Positions 1 through 8,818 of a stretch of 64,000 bases of DNA are shown piece after piece. The stretch is taken from contig NZ_JAKSYJ010000196.1 of assembly GCF_022829365.1 (NCBI RefSeq), positions 62,001-126,000 on the forward strand. The letters run 5' to 3'. Made by a program: the position numbers and the translations under genes. Positions within the stretch are counted from its first letter, which is position 1. Every line of letters begins with the position of its first letter. Source of the stretch: Methylobacterium sp. J-077. GTDB taxonomy: Bacteria; Pseudomonadota; Alphaproteobacteria; Rhizobiales; Beijerinckiaceae. The notes beneath the pieces are model-generated. The model searched no databases and was not told the DNA's origin. It worked only from the letters and a program-made list of their open reading frames with translations.

Positions 1-227
1 ATGGCGCCGGCGATGGCGGCCGGCGGCTCGGGCAGGAGCCGCAGGATCGACATCGCGGTCACCGACTTGCCGCAGCCGGATTCGCCGACGATCGCCAGGG
101 TCTCGCCGGCCTGGATCGCGAAGGACACGCCGTCCACCGCCCGGTTGGCCCCGTCGGGGGTGCGGAAATGGACCTGCAGGCTCTCGATCGACAGGAGGGG
201 GGTGCCGCTCACGCTGCTGGTCCTCAT
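1..227 (-). CDS. Peptide-type ABC transporter ATP-binding protein (5' part only)
   Basis: This is the first 75 codons of an ABC ATPase that runs off the left edge. The reading starts MRTSSVSGTPLLSIESLQV and reaches a Walker A motif, GESGCGKS, near residue 49, in the usual place for a DppD/OppD-type ATPase. Its ATG overlaps the stop codon of the upstream permease gene (ATGA), so the two are translationally coupled. It would energise uptake by the adjoining permeases. The C-terminal half, including the ABC signature and Walker B, is outside the window, so one cannot tell whether it is a single ATPase or a fused D-F form. Confidence 0.85.
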   Translation of the reverse strand, partial: MRTSSVSGTPLLSIESLQVHFRTPDGANRAVDGVSFAIQAGETLAIVGESGCGKSVTAMSILRLLPEPPAAIAGA

Positions 228-1198
228 GCGTCTTTGGCCATGCGGGGGTCGAGGGCGTCGCGCAGGCCGTCGCCGACGAGGTTCACCGCGAGCACCGTCA
301 TGGACAGGAAGATCGCCGGGAACAGGATGATGTAGAACTTGACCTGCCAGAGGGCCCGGCCCTCGGCCATGATGTTGCCCCAGGACGGCGTCGAGGGCGG
401 CACGCCCGCGCCGATGAACGACAGGATCGCCTCGGTGATCATCGCGGAGGCGCAGATATAGGTCGCCTGCACGGTCATGGGCGCCAGGGTGTTGGGCAGG
501 ATGTGGCGCCAGATGATCGCCGGCATGCGCGTGCCCGTGGTCACGGCGGCCTCGACATAGGGCTGCTCGCGCAGCGACAGCACGACGCCGCGCACCAGCC
601 GGGCGACCCGCGGGATCTCCGCGATGGTGATCGCCACGATCACGTTCTGGACCGAGCCCCGGGTGAGCGCCATCAGGGTGATGGCCAGCAGGATCGGCGG
701 GATCGACATCATCCCGTCGACGATCCGCATGACCAAGCCGTCGAGCCAGCGCACCATGCCCGAGATCAGCCCGACCGCGAGCCCAGCCACCGAGGCGAGG
801 AGCGCCACGGAAAATCCGACGAGCAGCGAGACGCGGGCGCCGTAGACGACGCGCGAGTAGATGTCCCGGCCGAGCATGTCGGTGCCGAACCAGTACTGGG
901 CCGAGGGCACGCGGGTGCGCTTGGCCGGAGCGAGCGCGGTCGGATCGACGGTGCCGAGATAGGGCGCCAGCAAAGCCATCAGGAACACGATCAGCAGCAG
1001 CAGGCCGCCGACCACGATGGTCGGGTTGCGGCGGACGTAGCCCCAGACCGGCCCCCGGCGTTTGCGCGCCGGGATCACGTCCGGCATTGGCGTGGCGACG
1101 GCGAGGCCCGCGGGGGGCGGCCCCTTGGGCGGCGGGTCCGTGGGCGACGGGTCCCTGGCGAGGGACGGACCGGAAAGAGGCGCGACGGTCGCGGTCAA
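224..1198 (-). CDS. ABC transporter permease, DppC/OppC family
   Basis: This is an inner-membrane permease of 324 residues for peptide or related solutes. A proline-rich cytoplasmic N-terminus of about 50 residues precedes the first membrane segment at about residues 60-80. The periplasmic region contains the family-typical stretch FGTDMLGRDIYSRV, and the EAA loop for ATPase contact lies near residue 217. DppC proteins normally have this extended first domain and about 300 residues. It is the second permease of the operon: its start sits 4 bases inside the dppB-like gene and its end overlaps the ATPase gene. The substrate cannot be read from the sequence. Confidence 0.93.
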   Translation of the reverse strand: MTATVAPLSGPSLARDPSPTDPPPKGPPPAGLAVATPMPDVIPARKRRGPVWGYVRRNPTIVVGGLLLLIVFLMALLAPYLGTVDPTALAPAKRTRVPSAQYWFGTDMLGRDIYSRVVYGARVSLLVGFSVALLASVAGLAVGLISGMVRWLDGLVMRIVDGMMSIPPILLAITLMALTRGSVQNVIVAITIAEIPRVARLVRGVVLSLREQPYVEAAVTTGTRMPAIIWRHILPNTLAPMTVQATYICASAMITEAILSFIGAGVPPSTPSWGNIMAEGRALWQVKFYIILFPAIFLSMTVLAVNLVGDGLRDALDPRMAKDA

Positions 1199-2136
1199 TA
1201 GCGGATCCTCGGGTCGAGCAATGTGTAGAACAGGTCGATGGCGAGGTTCACCAGCACGTAGACGAAGCTGAACAGCAGGACGACGCCCTGGATGACCGGG
1301 TAATCACGGCGCAGGATGGCATCGACCGTGAGACGACCGAGGCCGGGAATCGCGAACACCGTCTCGGTGACCACCGCACCGCCGATCAGGAGCGCGATGC
1401 CGATGCCGATCACGGTGACGATCGGCACCGCGGCGTTCTTGAGGGCGTGGATGAACAGCACCGGCCCCTGCGCCAGACCCTTGGCCCGGGCGGTGCGCAC
1501 GTAGTCCTGGCTCAGCACGTCCAGCATGGTCGCCCGCGTCACCCGGGCGATCAGCGCGATGTAGACGAGGCCGAGCGTCACCGCGGGCAGGATCAGGTTC
1601 GAGAACCACGGCCACAGGCCCTGCTCGATCGGCGTGTAGCCCTGCACCGGCAGCCAGCCGAGTTCGAGGGCGAATACGTAGGCCAGCACGTAGCCGACCA
1701 CGAAGACCGGCACGGAAAAACCCAGCACGGCGAGACCCATGACCAGCCGGTCGATCAGGCTGCCGGCCTTCCAGGCCGCCACGACGCCCAACGGCACCGC
1801 CACCACGATGGCCAGGACCAGGGTGACCAGCATCAGCGACACGGTCGGCTGGATCCGCTGCCCGATCATCGTGGTGACCGGCAGGTTGGTGAAGATCGAG
1901 GTGCCGAGATCCCCGTGGAGGATCTGCCAGGACCATTCGCCGAACCGCACCAGGAACGGCCGGTCGAGGCCGAGCGAGGCGCGGATGCGGGCGACGTCGT
2001 CCGGCGTCGCCTGATCGCCCGCGATGATCGCGGCCGGATCGCCGGGGGCGAAGTACAGGAGGCTGAAGACGAACAAGCCGACCACCGCCATCACCGGGAT
2101 GGTGGCCAGGATGCGCCTGCCGATATAGCCGAGCAT
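1195..2136 (-). CDS. ABC transporter permease, DppB/OppB family
   Basis: This is an inner-membrane permease of 313 residues. The N-terminus MLGYIGRRILATIPVM followed by FAPGDPAAI is characteristic of the DppB family, and the EAA-like cytoplasmic loop contains the typical DYVRTARAKGL. About six membrane segments are visible. It precedes the second permease with a 4-base overlap, and follows the binding-protein gene after a gap of about 260 bases occupied by a palindromic repeat. The pair forms the membrane channel of a peptide, nickel or oligosaccharide-type importer. Confidence 0.93.
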   Translation of the reverse strand: MLGYIGRRILATIPVMAVVGLFVFSLLYFAPGDPAAIIAGDQATPDDVARIRASLGLDRPFLVRFGEWSWQILHGDLGTSIFTNLPVTTMIGQRIQPTVSLMLVTLVLAIVVAVPLGVVAAWKAGSLIDRLVMGLAVLGFSVPVFVVGYVLAYVFALELGWLPVQGYTPIEQGLWPWFSNLILPAVTLGLVYIALIARVTRATMLDVLSQDYVRTARAKGLAQGPVLFIHALKNAAVPIVTVIGIGIALLIGGAVVTETVFAIPGLGRLTVDAILRRDYPVIQGVVLLFSFVYVLVNLAIDLFYTLLDPRIRY

Positions 2137-2184
2137 GGATCCTCCGCTATGGCGTAGGCTGGGTGTTGCGGTGGGCTCGACGCA

Positions 2185-2365
2185 GTCCCCTCCCCCCTTT
2201 GCGGGGGAGGGTGGCCCCCGAAGGGGGTCGGGAGAGGGGAGCGACGGCGCAGAACGAAGTGGTGGCCTTCATGAGGGCTGCACCCTTCCCGGCAGCCGGT
2301 TTCCCCTCTGCCGACCCCTGCTGACGCAGGGGCCACCCTCCCCCGCAGAGGGGGGAGGGAGCGCG
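2185..2365. repeat. Palindromic repeat family 1, copy 1
   Basis: This is a roughly 180-base imperfect inverted repeat whose two ends read CCCTCCCCCC...GCGGGGGAGGG and the reverse. Three similar copies lie near 46.7, 51.4 and 62.3 kb. It fills the gap between the binding-protein gene and the permease gene of the same operon, so transcription must pass through it. No flanking ORF or transposase is present. It resembles the non-autonomous palindromic elements of alphaproteobacterial chromosomes. Confidence 0.8.
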
Positions 2366-2399
2366 CGGCACGCGTGCCACATGACAACCACCCGCCCCA

Positions 2400-3986
2400 T
2401 CACGCCTTCGACACGCCCCAGGTGAACGGGATCGGCCCCTTGACGATGCCGGAGACGGTCTTGCGCCAGGCCTGGTAGCCGAGGAAGAACCCGGTCGGGA
2501 CGTAGACCACGCCCTCGCAGGCGGCGGCGTTGACCTTGTCGATGGCGGCTTTCTCGGCGGCCGGATCGGCCGCGTCGAACCACTCGGTGATGGCCGCCTC
2601 CACGGGCGGGACGTTCGGCCAGCCGAACCAGGCCTTGTCGCCGCCGGCCCGGACCGCGGGGTAGCCCGCCGGGTTGATGCAGTCGGCGCCCGCGTGCCAG
2701 GTATGGAACATGTTCCAGCCGCCTTGGGCGGGCGGCGCCTTGGAGGCCCGGCGGGTGCCGGTGGTGCCCCAGTCGGTGGCGACGAAATCGACGTTGAAGC
2801 CCATCTGCTTCAAGAGGTCGGCGGTGATGTCGCCCTGCGCCTTGGTGATCGGCTGGTCCTGCGCCACGATGCAGACCACGGGCTCGCCCTTGTAGCCGGC
2901 TTCCTTGAGCAGCTTCTGGCCGAGCTTGATATCGCCCTTGCCGACCTGGGCACCGCCGGCGTCGCTGAACAGTGGCGTACCCGGAGTGAAGAAGCCCGGC
3001 AGCTTCTTCCACAGGCTGTCGTCGTCGCCGACGATCGCCCGCATGTAATCCTCCTGGCTCATGGCGGTGAGCACGGCCTGGCGGATCTTCGGGTTGTCGA
3101 AGGGCGGGTACAGGTGGTTCATCCGGAACGACCCGACATTGCCCAGCGGGTCGGCGATATCGACGTTGAGGTTGGCGTTCTTACGCAGGAGCGGCACGAG
3201 GTCGGAGATCGGGTTCTCCCACCAGTCGACCTCGCCGTTCTGCAACGCCGCCGAGGCGGTGGCGGCGTCGGGCATGATCACCCACTCGACCCGGTCGACC
3301 AGGATCTGCTTGCCACCCGCCAGCCAGGAATTCGGCTCGTCGCGGGGTTTGTAGTCGGCAAATTTCTGGAAGACGGCGCGGGCGCCCGGTACCCATTCGT
3401 TGCGCACGAAGGTCATCGGGCCGGAGCCGACATACTCGCTGATCTGCGTGAACGGATCGGTCTTGGCGATCCGCTCCGGCATGATCAGGGCCATCGGGGC
3501 ATTGGTCTTGCCGAGCGCGTAGAGCAGTTTTGGGAACGGCTTCTTCAGGCGCCACCGGAAGGTCCGGTCGTCGACGGCGGCGAGGTCGTCCTGGATCGCC
3601 CGGATCATCAGACCCAGCGGGTCGCGGGCCATCCAGCGGGTCAGGCTCACCACGACGTCCTTGGCGAGCACCGGCTCGCCGTCATGGAATCTCAGGCCGG
3701 GACGCAGCCGGAAGGTCCAGTTCAGCTGGTCGCCCGAGAGCTCCTCGGACTCGACCATCTGGCGTTGCGGCTTCAGCTGGGCGTCGACCCCGTAGAGCAT
3801 GTCCCAGACGAGGGTGCCGGCGTTGCGCACGACGTATTGCGTGCCCCAGATCGGATCGAAATTGGCGAGGTTCGCCTGAGGCACGAAGCGCAGCACCTTG
3901 GCGCCCTGCGCCAGAGCCGGCCTCGCGATCTGCGGGGCTGCCAGCCCGATTGCGGCCGAGCCCTTGAGGAAGGTCCTGCGGTCCAT
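2400..3986 (-). CDS. Peptide-type ABC transporter substrate-binding protein (SBP_bac_5)
   Basis: This is a periplasmic solute-binding protein of 528 residues. It begins with a twin-arginine signal, MDRRTFLKGSAAIGLAAP, ending at an ALAQG cleavage region, so export is probably through Tat. The family-typical segment LRPGLRFHDGEPVLAKDVV lies near residue 100. Length and layout fit family 5 (DppA/OppA-like) binding proteins. It is the first gene of the minus-strand importer operon. The ligand is not determined; dipeptides, oligopeptides, opines and glutathione are all bound by this family. Confidence 0.92.
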   Translation of the reverse strand: MDRRTFLKGSAAIGLAAPQIARPALAQGAKVLRFVPQANLANFDPIWGTQYVVRNAGTLVWDMLYGVDAQLKPQRQMVESEELSGDQLNWTFRLRPGLRFHDGEPVLAKDVVVSLTRWMARDPLGLMIRAIQDDLAAVDDRTFRWRLKKPFPKLLYALGKTNAPMALIMPERIAKTDPFTQISEYVGSGPMTFVRNEWVPGARAVFQKFADYKPRDEPNSWLAGGKQILVDRVEWVIMPDAATASAALQNGEVDWWENPISDLVPLLRKNANLNVDIADPLGNVGSFRMNHLYPPFDNPKIRQAVLTAMSQEDYMRAIVGDDDSLWKKLPGFFTPGTPLFSDAGGAQVGKGDIKLGQKLLKEAGYKGEPVVCIVAQDQPITKAQGDITADLLKQMGFNVDFVATDWGTTGTRRASKAPPAQGGWNMFHTWHAGADCINPAGYPAVRAGGDKAWFGWPNVPPVEAAITEWFDAADPAAEKAAIDKVNAAACEGVVYVPTGFFLGYQAWRKTVSGIVKGPIPFTWGVSKA

Positions 3987-4538
3987 CGTGATCTCCCTGG
4001 CCGGTGCGGGCCTGCATCGCGGATGCGGCGTGTGACGGGTTCGACGGCGAAGGTGCGGTATCCCGGCCGTGGCTCAGGGCCAGGACAGGCTGAGTTTCAC
4101 GGAAGCGGCAGCATGCGCCAGTTTCCCGCTATCGCAAGACGGTTTTGGAGAATCGAATTCTGGTTTTCCGCGTCAGGCACACGCCTTCGCGCCCGTCGGG
4201 GGCGGGACGACGGCTGAAACGGAAGGCGGGGCGCAGTCGGATCGGCGGTCATCATGCTCACGGACGCCGTCTCGCAAGCCTCGCGCCATCGGGAGCGAAA
4301 AAGAATTCAATATGCGGTGCGACCGCCCGGTCGGGTTCATGGGCTCACGCACCTGCGCCGGCAGCCGAAGGTTTGAGGGACGCGCCCCCTACCCCTTGTG
4401 GACTATCGGATCACACACCCCGGATGTCGCGCGGGTCCCCTCTCCCGCACGGGAGAGGGGGCGCGTGGCGCCTTTCGCAAGCCGTTGTGTGAAACAGCGT
4501 CGCTCTGCGGGGGCGGGAGAGGCGCGTCTGGCCCGGCT
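3987..4538. other. Intergenic region without a convincing gene
   Basis: This stretch of about 550 bases separates phaZ from the importer operon; both are on the minus strand. ORFs crossing it have no family features and look like high-GC read-through. It should hold the importer promoter, but I cannot assign one. At 4437-4460 there is a perfect 11-base palindrome with a 2-base centre, CCCCTCTCCCG and its complement. This may be a truncated relic of repeat family 1 or a 3' hairpin of phaZ, which ends 80 bases away on the minus strand. Confidence 0.6.
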
Positions 4539-5816
4539 TCAGCCCACCTGGCGCAGGTGTGCGCCGCGGGTGCCGGCTTCGGCCTGCTGGGCGCGAATGA
4601 AGGCGGCGATCCGCGGGGCGATGACCGTGCGGTAGCGGGAGCCGTTGAACACCCCGTAATGCCCGACGCCGGCCTGGAGGTGATACGCCTTGCGGGCCTC
4701 CGGCAGGTTCGGCGTCAGGTCGAGGGCCGCCTTGGTCTGGCCGACCCCGGAGATGTCGTCGTTCTCGCCCTCGACCGCCAGGATGGCGCAGCGGCGGATA
4801 GCCCCGAGATCGACGCGGGTGCCGCGGTGGCGCATCCGCCCCTTGGGCAGGGCGTGGTCGACGAAGACCGTTTGCACGGTCTGGAGGTAGTATTCCGCGG
4901 TGAGGTCCATCACCGCCAGGTACTCGTCGTAGAAGTCCCGGTGCTTCTCGGCCGAGTCGCCGTCGCCCTTCACCAGATGGTCGAACATGTCCGAATGGGC
5001 GGTGACGTGGCGGTCGAGGTTCATCGCCATGAAGCCGGAGAGCTGCAGGAAGCCGGGATAGACCCGGCGCCAGGCACCCGGGAACACGGGAGGCACCAGG
5101 CTGATCGTGTTGCGCTCGAACCAGGCCTGGCCGCGCTCCTGGGCCAGGCAGTTCACCGCGGTGGGCGAGCGACGGGTGTCGATCGGGCCGCCCATCAGGG
5201 TCATCGAGGCCGGCACCATGGGTGCGCCCTTGGCTTCCAGGAGCGCCACCGCCGCCAGCACCGGCACCGCCGGCTGGCATACCGCCATGATGTGCAGGTC
5301 CGGCCCAAGGACGGCAAAGATCGCTTGGAGATAGTCGATATAGCTGTCGAGGTCGAAGCGCCCTTCCATGAGGGGCACCATCCGGGCATCGGTCCAATCG
5401 GTGACGTAGACCCGGTGGTTCGGCAGCATCGCCTCCACGGTGCCGCGCAGGAGCGTGGCGTAGTGGCCCGACATCGGCGCGACGATGAGCAGCTTCGGCT
5501 GTGGCTCGGCGGGCGGAGTGATGAAGGCGCGCTCGAACGCGACCAGGCGGCAGAACGGCCGCTCCCAGACGACGCGCTCCGTGACCGGGACGGCTGTCCC
5601 GTCGACCAGCGTCTCGGTGAACCCGAAGGCGGGCTTGCCGTAGCGGCGGGTGGCGCGCTCGAACATCTCGCAGCCGGCGCTGACCGCCCGGGCGTAGGGC
5701 CCGTAGGCGAGCGGATTGCCGGGCATCTGGAGGGCGTGGCGGGTCAGGTCCGCGGCGACCCGGGCAGGCGCCATCATGGCGCGGGCGCCCTCGAACATCG
5801 CGTAAGCCAGAAGCAT
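4539..5816 (-). CDS. phaZ: Intracellular poly(3-hydroxybutyrate) depolymerase
   Basis: This protein of 425 residues should hydrolyse amorphous PHB in carbon-storage granules. The likely nucleophile is the cysteine in AVCQPAVPVLAA, as in the PhaZa1-type depolymerases that use Cys instead of Ser. A candidate Asp lies in VEGENDDISG and a candidate His in GVGHYGVFNG near the C-terminus. I chose the ATG at 5816 because GGGAGGTGG stands just upstream and the protein then starts MLLAYAMFEGARA as in the family; an upstream ATG at 5900 adds 28 atypical residues. It is divergent from regB, with a 240-base gap. Confidence 0.9.
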   Translation of the reverse strand: MLLAYAMFEGARAMMAPARVAADLTRHALQMPGNPLAYGPYARAVSAGCEMFERATRRYGKPAFGFTETLVDGTAVPVTERVVWERPFCRLVAFERAFITPPAEPQPKLLIVAPMSGHYATLLRGTVEAMLPNHRVYVTDWTDARMVPLMEGRFDLDSYIDYLQAIFAVLGPDLHIMAVCQPAVPVLAAVALLEAKGAPMVPASMTLMGGPIDTRRSPTAVNCLAQERGQAWFERNTISLVPPVFPGAWRRVYPGFLQLSGFMAMNLDRHVTAHSDMFDHLVKGDGDSAEKHRDFYDEYLAVMDLTAEYYLQTVQTVFVDHALPKGRMRHRGTRVDLGAIRRCAILAVEGENDDISGVGQTKAALDLTPNLPEARKAYHLQAGVGHYGVFNGSRYRTVIAPRIAAFIRAQQAEAGTRGAHLRQVG

Positions 5817-6056
5817 CGCCACCTCCCGTCCCGCGGCTGCCGGCGTACCGCCGACAGGCGAAAAACCTGCGGCAACCAGGCCCGTAGGATAAGGTTCCAC
5901 CCTGAACGATCACGGAACATCCCCGGCCCCGGGCGACTTGCCCGTGACCACGCCGTCGGCGCGACGGATCCGGCGCCTCGCCCGGACGCCGTGCCGCGGC
6001 CTTCATCGAAACACCCTGCGCCGGCGAGGCCTCACCGGTGCTGCACCGATGCCTGC

Positions 6057-7442
6057 ATGCCCGACAGCAACCTCAACGGCCTCGTCCGCAACTCGCGCCA
6101 TCTCCGGCTCGACACCTTCGTCCGCCTGCGCTGGCTCGCCATCACCGGCCAGAGCGCCGCCGTGGTCGGGGCGCAGTTCGGCCTCGGTCTGGCCCTGCCG
6201 TTCGGCTGGTGCTTCCTAGTGATCGCGACCTCGTCCTGGCTGAACCTGGCCCTGCGCATCCGCTTCCCGGCGAGCTACCGGCTGAGCGACGATTCCGCGG
6301 CCCTGCTGCTCGCCTTCGACATCGTGCAGCTCGCCGCGCTCCTGTTCCTCACCGGCGGCCTCCAGAACCCGTTCTCGTTGCTGTTCCTCGCCCCCGTGCT
6401 GATCTCCGCCACCGCGCTGCCGCCGGAGCGGACCCTGGCGCTCGGCCTGCTGGCCGTGGGGCTGGCGACGCTCCTCGCCCTGGTCCACCGGCCGCTGCCC
6501 TGGTTCTCGGACGGGCGGATCGAATTGCCGTTCCTCTACGTCTCGGGGGTCTGGACCGCGATCCTGCTGGGAACCGCGTTCACGGGCGTCTACGCGTGGC
6601 GGGTCGCCGAGGAGACCCGGCTCCTCGCCCAGGCCCTGGCGGCCACCGAGCTGGTGCTCGCCCGGGAGCAGCACCTGTCGCAGCTCGATGGCCTCGCGGC
6701 GGCGGCGGCCCATGAATTGGGCACGCCGCTCGGCACCATCATGCTGGTGACGAAGGAGCTGATCCGCCAGCTCGGGCCGACCGCCTCCCCGGCGGTGGCT
6801 GAGGACCTGAACCTCCTGCGCGAGCAGGTCGACCGCTGCCGGGGCATCCTCGGCAAGCTCACCTCGCTCGACGGCGACGGGGTCGGCTTCCTGGAGACGG
6901 TGACGTTCAGCCATCTGGTGGAGGAACTGGTGGCGCCCCAGCGCGCCCTCGGGGCGGTCCTGGACATCTCCAGCCAGGGCGACGGGCCGGAGCCCGCCTG
7001 CCGCCGCAATCCCGGGGTGATGTTCGGGCTGGCCAACATCCTCGACAACGCCGTCGACTTCGCCGATTCGCGCGTCGCCGTGGAAGGGCGCTGGACCCAG
7101 GAGCGGGTCTGGATCGAGATCCGCGACGACGGCCCGGGCTTCTCCGGCGAGGTCCTGCTGCGAGCCGGCGAACCCTACGTAACCACCCGCAGCGCCGACC
7201 GCTCGCAGACCGGGGGGACCGTGGGGGCCGGACTCGGCCTCGGCCTGTTCATCGCCAAGACCCTGATCGAGCGCTCGGGCGCCCAGATCGCCCTGATGAA
7301 CGTCTCGGCGCCGGAGGCGCACGGGGCGATCGTGCGCGTTTCCTGGGCCCGGCACATCTTCGAGCGGGGGGCAGCCCCGCGCCATTCGCCGGAACTCAAT
7401 ATCCGCGCGCCCCTGCCCCCGGGCGATGTCGTGCCTATATGA
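6057..7442 (+). CDS. regB: Redox-sensing histidine kinase RegB/ActS
   Basis: This is a membrane histidine kinase of 461 residues. About six membrane segments fill residues 25-180 and include GGLQNPFSLLF, matching the GGXXNPF quinone-binding motif of RegB. The H-box is AAAAHELGTPLGTI. A cysteine in VDRCRGILGKLTSL sits where RegB carries its redox-active Cys. The ATP-binding domain has NILDNAVDF and GAGLGLGLF. The family senses the quinone pool and controls respiration, carbon fixation and related functions. The open frame extends far upstream, but family similarity begins at the ATG at 6057. No strong ribosome-binding site is visible. The partner regulator follows 58 bases later. Confidence 0.93.
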   Translation: MPDSNLNGLVRNSRHLRLDTFVRLRWLAITGQSAAVVGAQFGLGLALPFGWCFLVIATSSWLNLALRIRFPASYRLSDDSAALLLAFDIVQLAALLFLTGGLQNPFSLLFLAPVLISATALPPERTLALGLLAVGLATLLALVHRPLPWFSDGRIELPFLYVSGVWTAILLGTAFTGVYAWRVAEETRLLAQALAATELVLAREQHLSQLDGLAAAAAHELGTPLGTIMLVTKELIRQLGPTASPAVAEDLNLLREQVDRCRGILGKLTSLDGDGVGFLETVTFSHLVEELVAPQRALGAVLDISSQGDGPEPACRRNPGVMFGLANILDNAVDFADSRVAVEGRWTQERVWIEIRDDGPGFSGEVLLRAGEPYVTTRSADRSQTGGTVGAGLGLGLFIAKTLIERSGAQIALMNVSAPEAHGAIVRVSWARHIFERGAAPRHSPELNIRAPLPPGDVVPI

Positions 7443-7500
7443 GGATCAGACCAAGAACTGACTTAGTAATTCCCTGACAAAAACCCGAAAGGAGTGCCGG

Positions 7501-8100
7501 ATGCTGACGCAGCCCGGGACCACGGCAGCGATCGACCCCGCCGTGATCAACGAAGCCGATCCGCTCGCCGCCTTCACCGACCGCAGCCTGCTGATCGTAG
7601 ACGACGACAAGCCGTTCTCGACGCGGCTCGCCCGCGCCATGGAAAGCCGGGGCTACCACGTCCAAGTCGCCGACAGCGTGGCCGACGGGGTCTCGGCGGT
7701 CGAGGCCCGGCCGCCCGCCTTCGCGGTGATCGACATGCGGCTCGGCGACGGCAACGGCCTCGACGTGATCGCCCGCCTGAAGGAGCGTCGCCCCGAGGCC
7801 CGGGGCGTGATCCTGACCGGCTACGGCAACATCGCGACCGCCGTCACGGCGGTGAAGCTCGGCGCGTTCGACTACCTCGCCAAGCCCGCCGACGCCGACG
7901 AGATCCACGGCACGCTGATGGCGCAGCCCGGCGAGCGGGCCGACCCGCCCGAGAACCCGATGTCGGCGGACCGGGTCCGCTGGGAGCATATCCAGCGGGT
8001 CTACGAGCTGTGCAGCCGCAACGTCAGCGAGACCGCCCGGCGCCTGAACATGCACCGGCGGACGCTGCAGCGGATCCTGGCCAAGCGCGCGCCGCGCTGA
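7501..8100 (+). CDS. regA: Response regulator RegA/ActR
   Basis: This protein of 199 residues has a receiver domain (acidic pocket VDDDKPF, phosphoacceptor Asp in VIDMRLGDG, TGYG and conserved Lys in YLAKP) and a Fis-type helix-turn-helix at the C-terminus (NVSETARRLNMHRRTLQRIL). This C-terminus is nearly invariant in the ActR/RegA/PrrA family. AAAGGAG lies about 8 bases before the ATG. It is the cognate regulator of the kinase just upstream. The N-terminus is about 20 residues longer than the shortest family members. Confidence 0.95.
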   Translation: MLTQPGTTAAIDPAVINEADPLAAFTDRSLLIVDDDKPFSTRLARAMESRGYHVQVADSVADGVSAVEARPPAFAVIDMRLGDGNGLDVIARLKERRPEARGVILTGYGNIATAVTAVKLGAFDYLAKPADADEIHGTLMAQPGERADPPENPMSADRVRWEHIQRVYELCSRNVSETARRLNMHRRTLQRILAKRAPR

Positions 8101-8215
8101 GCCCGGACACCAATCCCGGGTCCCGCGGTTGCATAGCCCCTCGCCTCTGGGCTAGCTGCGCGGGTCCCGGGCTCGTTTCGTCCGGGATCTCGCAATCGAC
8201 CGGGAGACGGGTCTC

Positions 8216-8449
8216 GTGAACGGGCGCAACGCCATCACCATCGTGAGCATGATGGTCCTCGTCGGCACCGAGGTGTTCGCCGTCGCCATCGCGGCCGGCT
8301 GGGCGCTCGCCGGCCTGTTCGATCTCGGCGACCGGGTCGGCCACGTCCTGATGGGCGTCTTCAGCCTGTTCGCGGCCTGGGTCATGCTCCAGCTCTGGCG
8401 CCGGGCGACCAGCATCGAGCCGATCCGGGCGCGGGCCGCGTCCCGGTAG
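8216..8449 (+). CDS. Small membrane protein of unknown function
   Basis: This predicted protein has 77 residues and starts at GTG after GGGAGACGGG. Two hydrophobic segments (about residues 8-32 and 42-62) are joined by a short loop with GDRVGHV, and the C-terminus is basic. This suggests an inner-membrane hairpin. I do not recognise the family. It lies between regA and purS on the same strand, with gaps of about 115 and 130 bases, so it may be its own unit. Reality is supported by the clean membrane topology and start signal, not by homology. Confidence 0.6.
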   Translation: MNGRNAITIVSMMVLVGTEVFAVAIAAGWALAGLFDLGDRVGHVLMGVFSLFAAWVMLQLWRRATSIEPIRARAASR

Positions 8450-8578
8450 CCGTACCCCGCCCGACACGGCGTTCGACAGGCCGGCGGCCTTCCTGCTAGG
8501 GAACGCGCGACGGCCGCCCGTGTAACGACGCCGCGGGTTGCGCCCACGTTTTCGGCTGCGCGTGAGACCGGAAGATCC

Positions 8579-8818
8579 ATGAAAGCCCGTATCATCGTCA
8601 CCCTGAAGACCGGTGTGCTGGACCCGCAGGGCAAGGCGATCGAGGCCGCGCTCCGGTCCCTGGGCATCGAGGGCGTCGACAGCGTCCGGCAGGGCAAGGT
8701 GTTCGACCTCGAAGTCTCCGCCGGTGACGGCGCGGCCGCCGAGTCCACCCTCCGGACGGCCTGCGAGAAGCTCCTGGCCAACACCGTCGTCGAGAATTAC
8801 GCGATCGAGATCCTCTGA
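8579..8818 (+). CDS. purS: Phosphoribosylformylglycinamidine synthase subunit PurS
   Basis: This small subunit of 79 residues belongs to the three-part FGAM synthase (PurS-PurQ-PurL) of purine synthesis. The pattern KARIIVTLKTGVLDPQGKAI...LGIEGVDSVRQGKVFDLEV is typical of PurS, which bridges PurL and PurQ and helps ammonia transfer. The stop codon overlaps the purQ start (TGATG), giving translational coupling. purL is not present next to them, and purC, often upstream in related genomes, is also absent. Confidence 0.96.
   Translation: MKARIIVTLKTGVLDPQGKAIEAALRSLGIEGVDSVRQGKVFDLEVSAGDGAAAESTLRTACEKLLANTVVENYAIEIL

Noticed and set aside
4398..6056. The open frame extending regB about 550 codons upstream.
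   Set aside because: It lies antisense to phaZ and has no domain features. Kinase similarity begins at the ATG at 6057.
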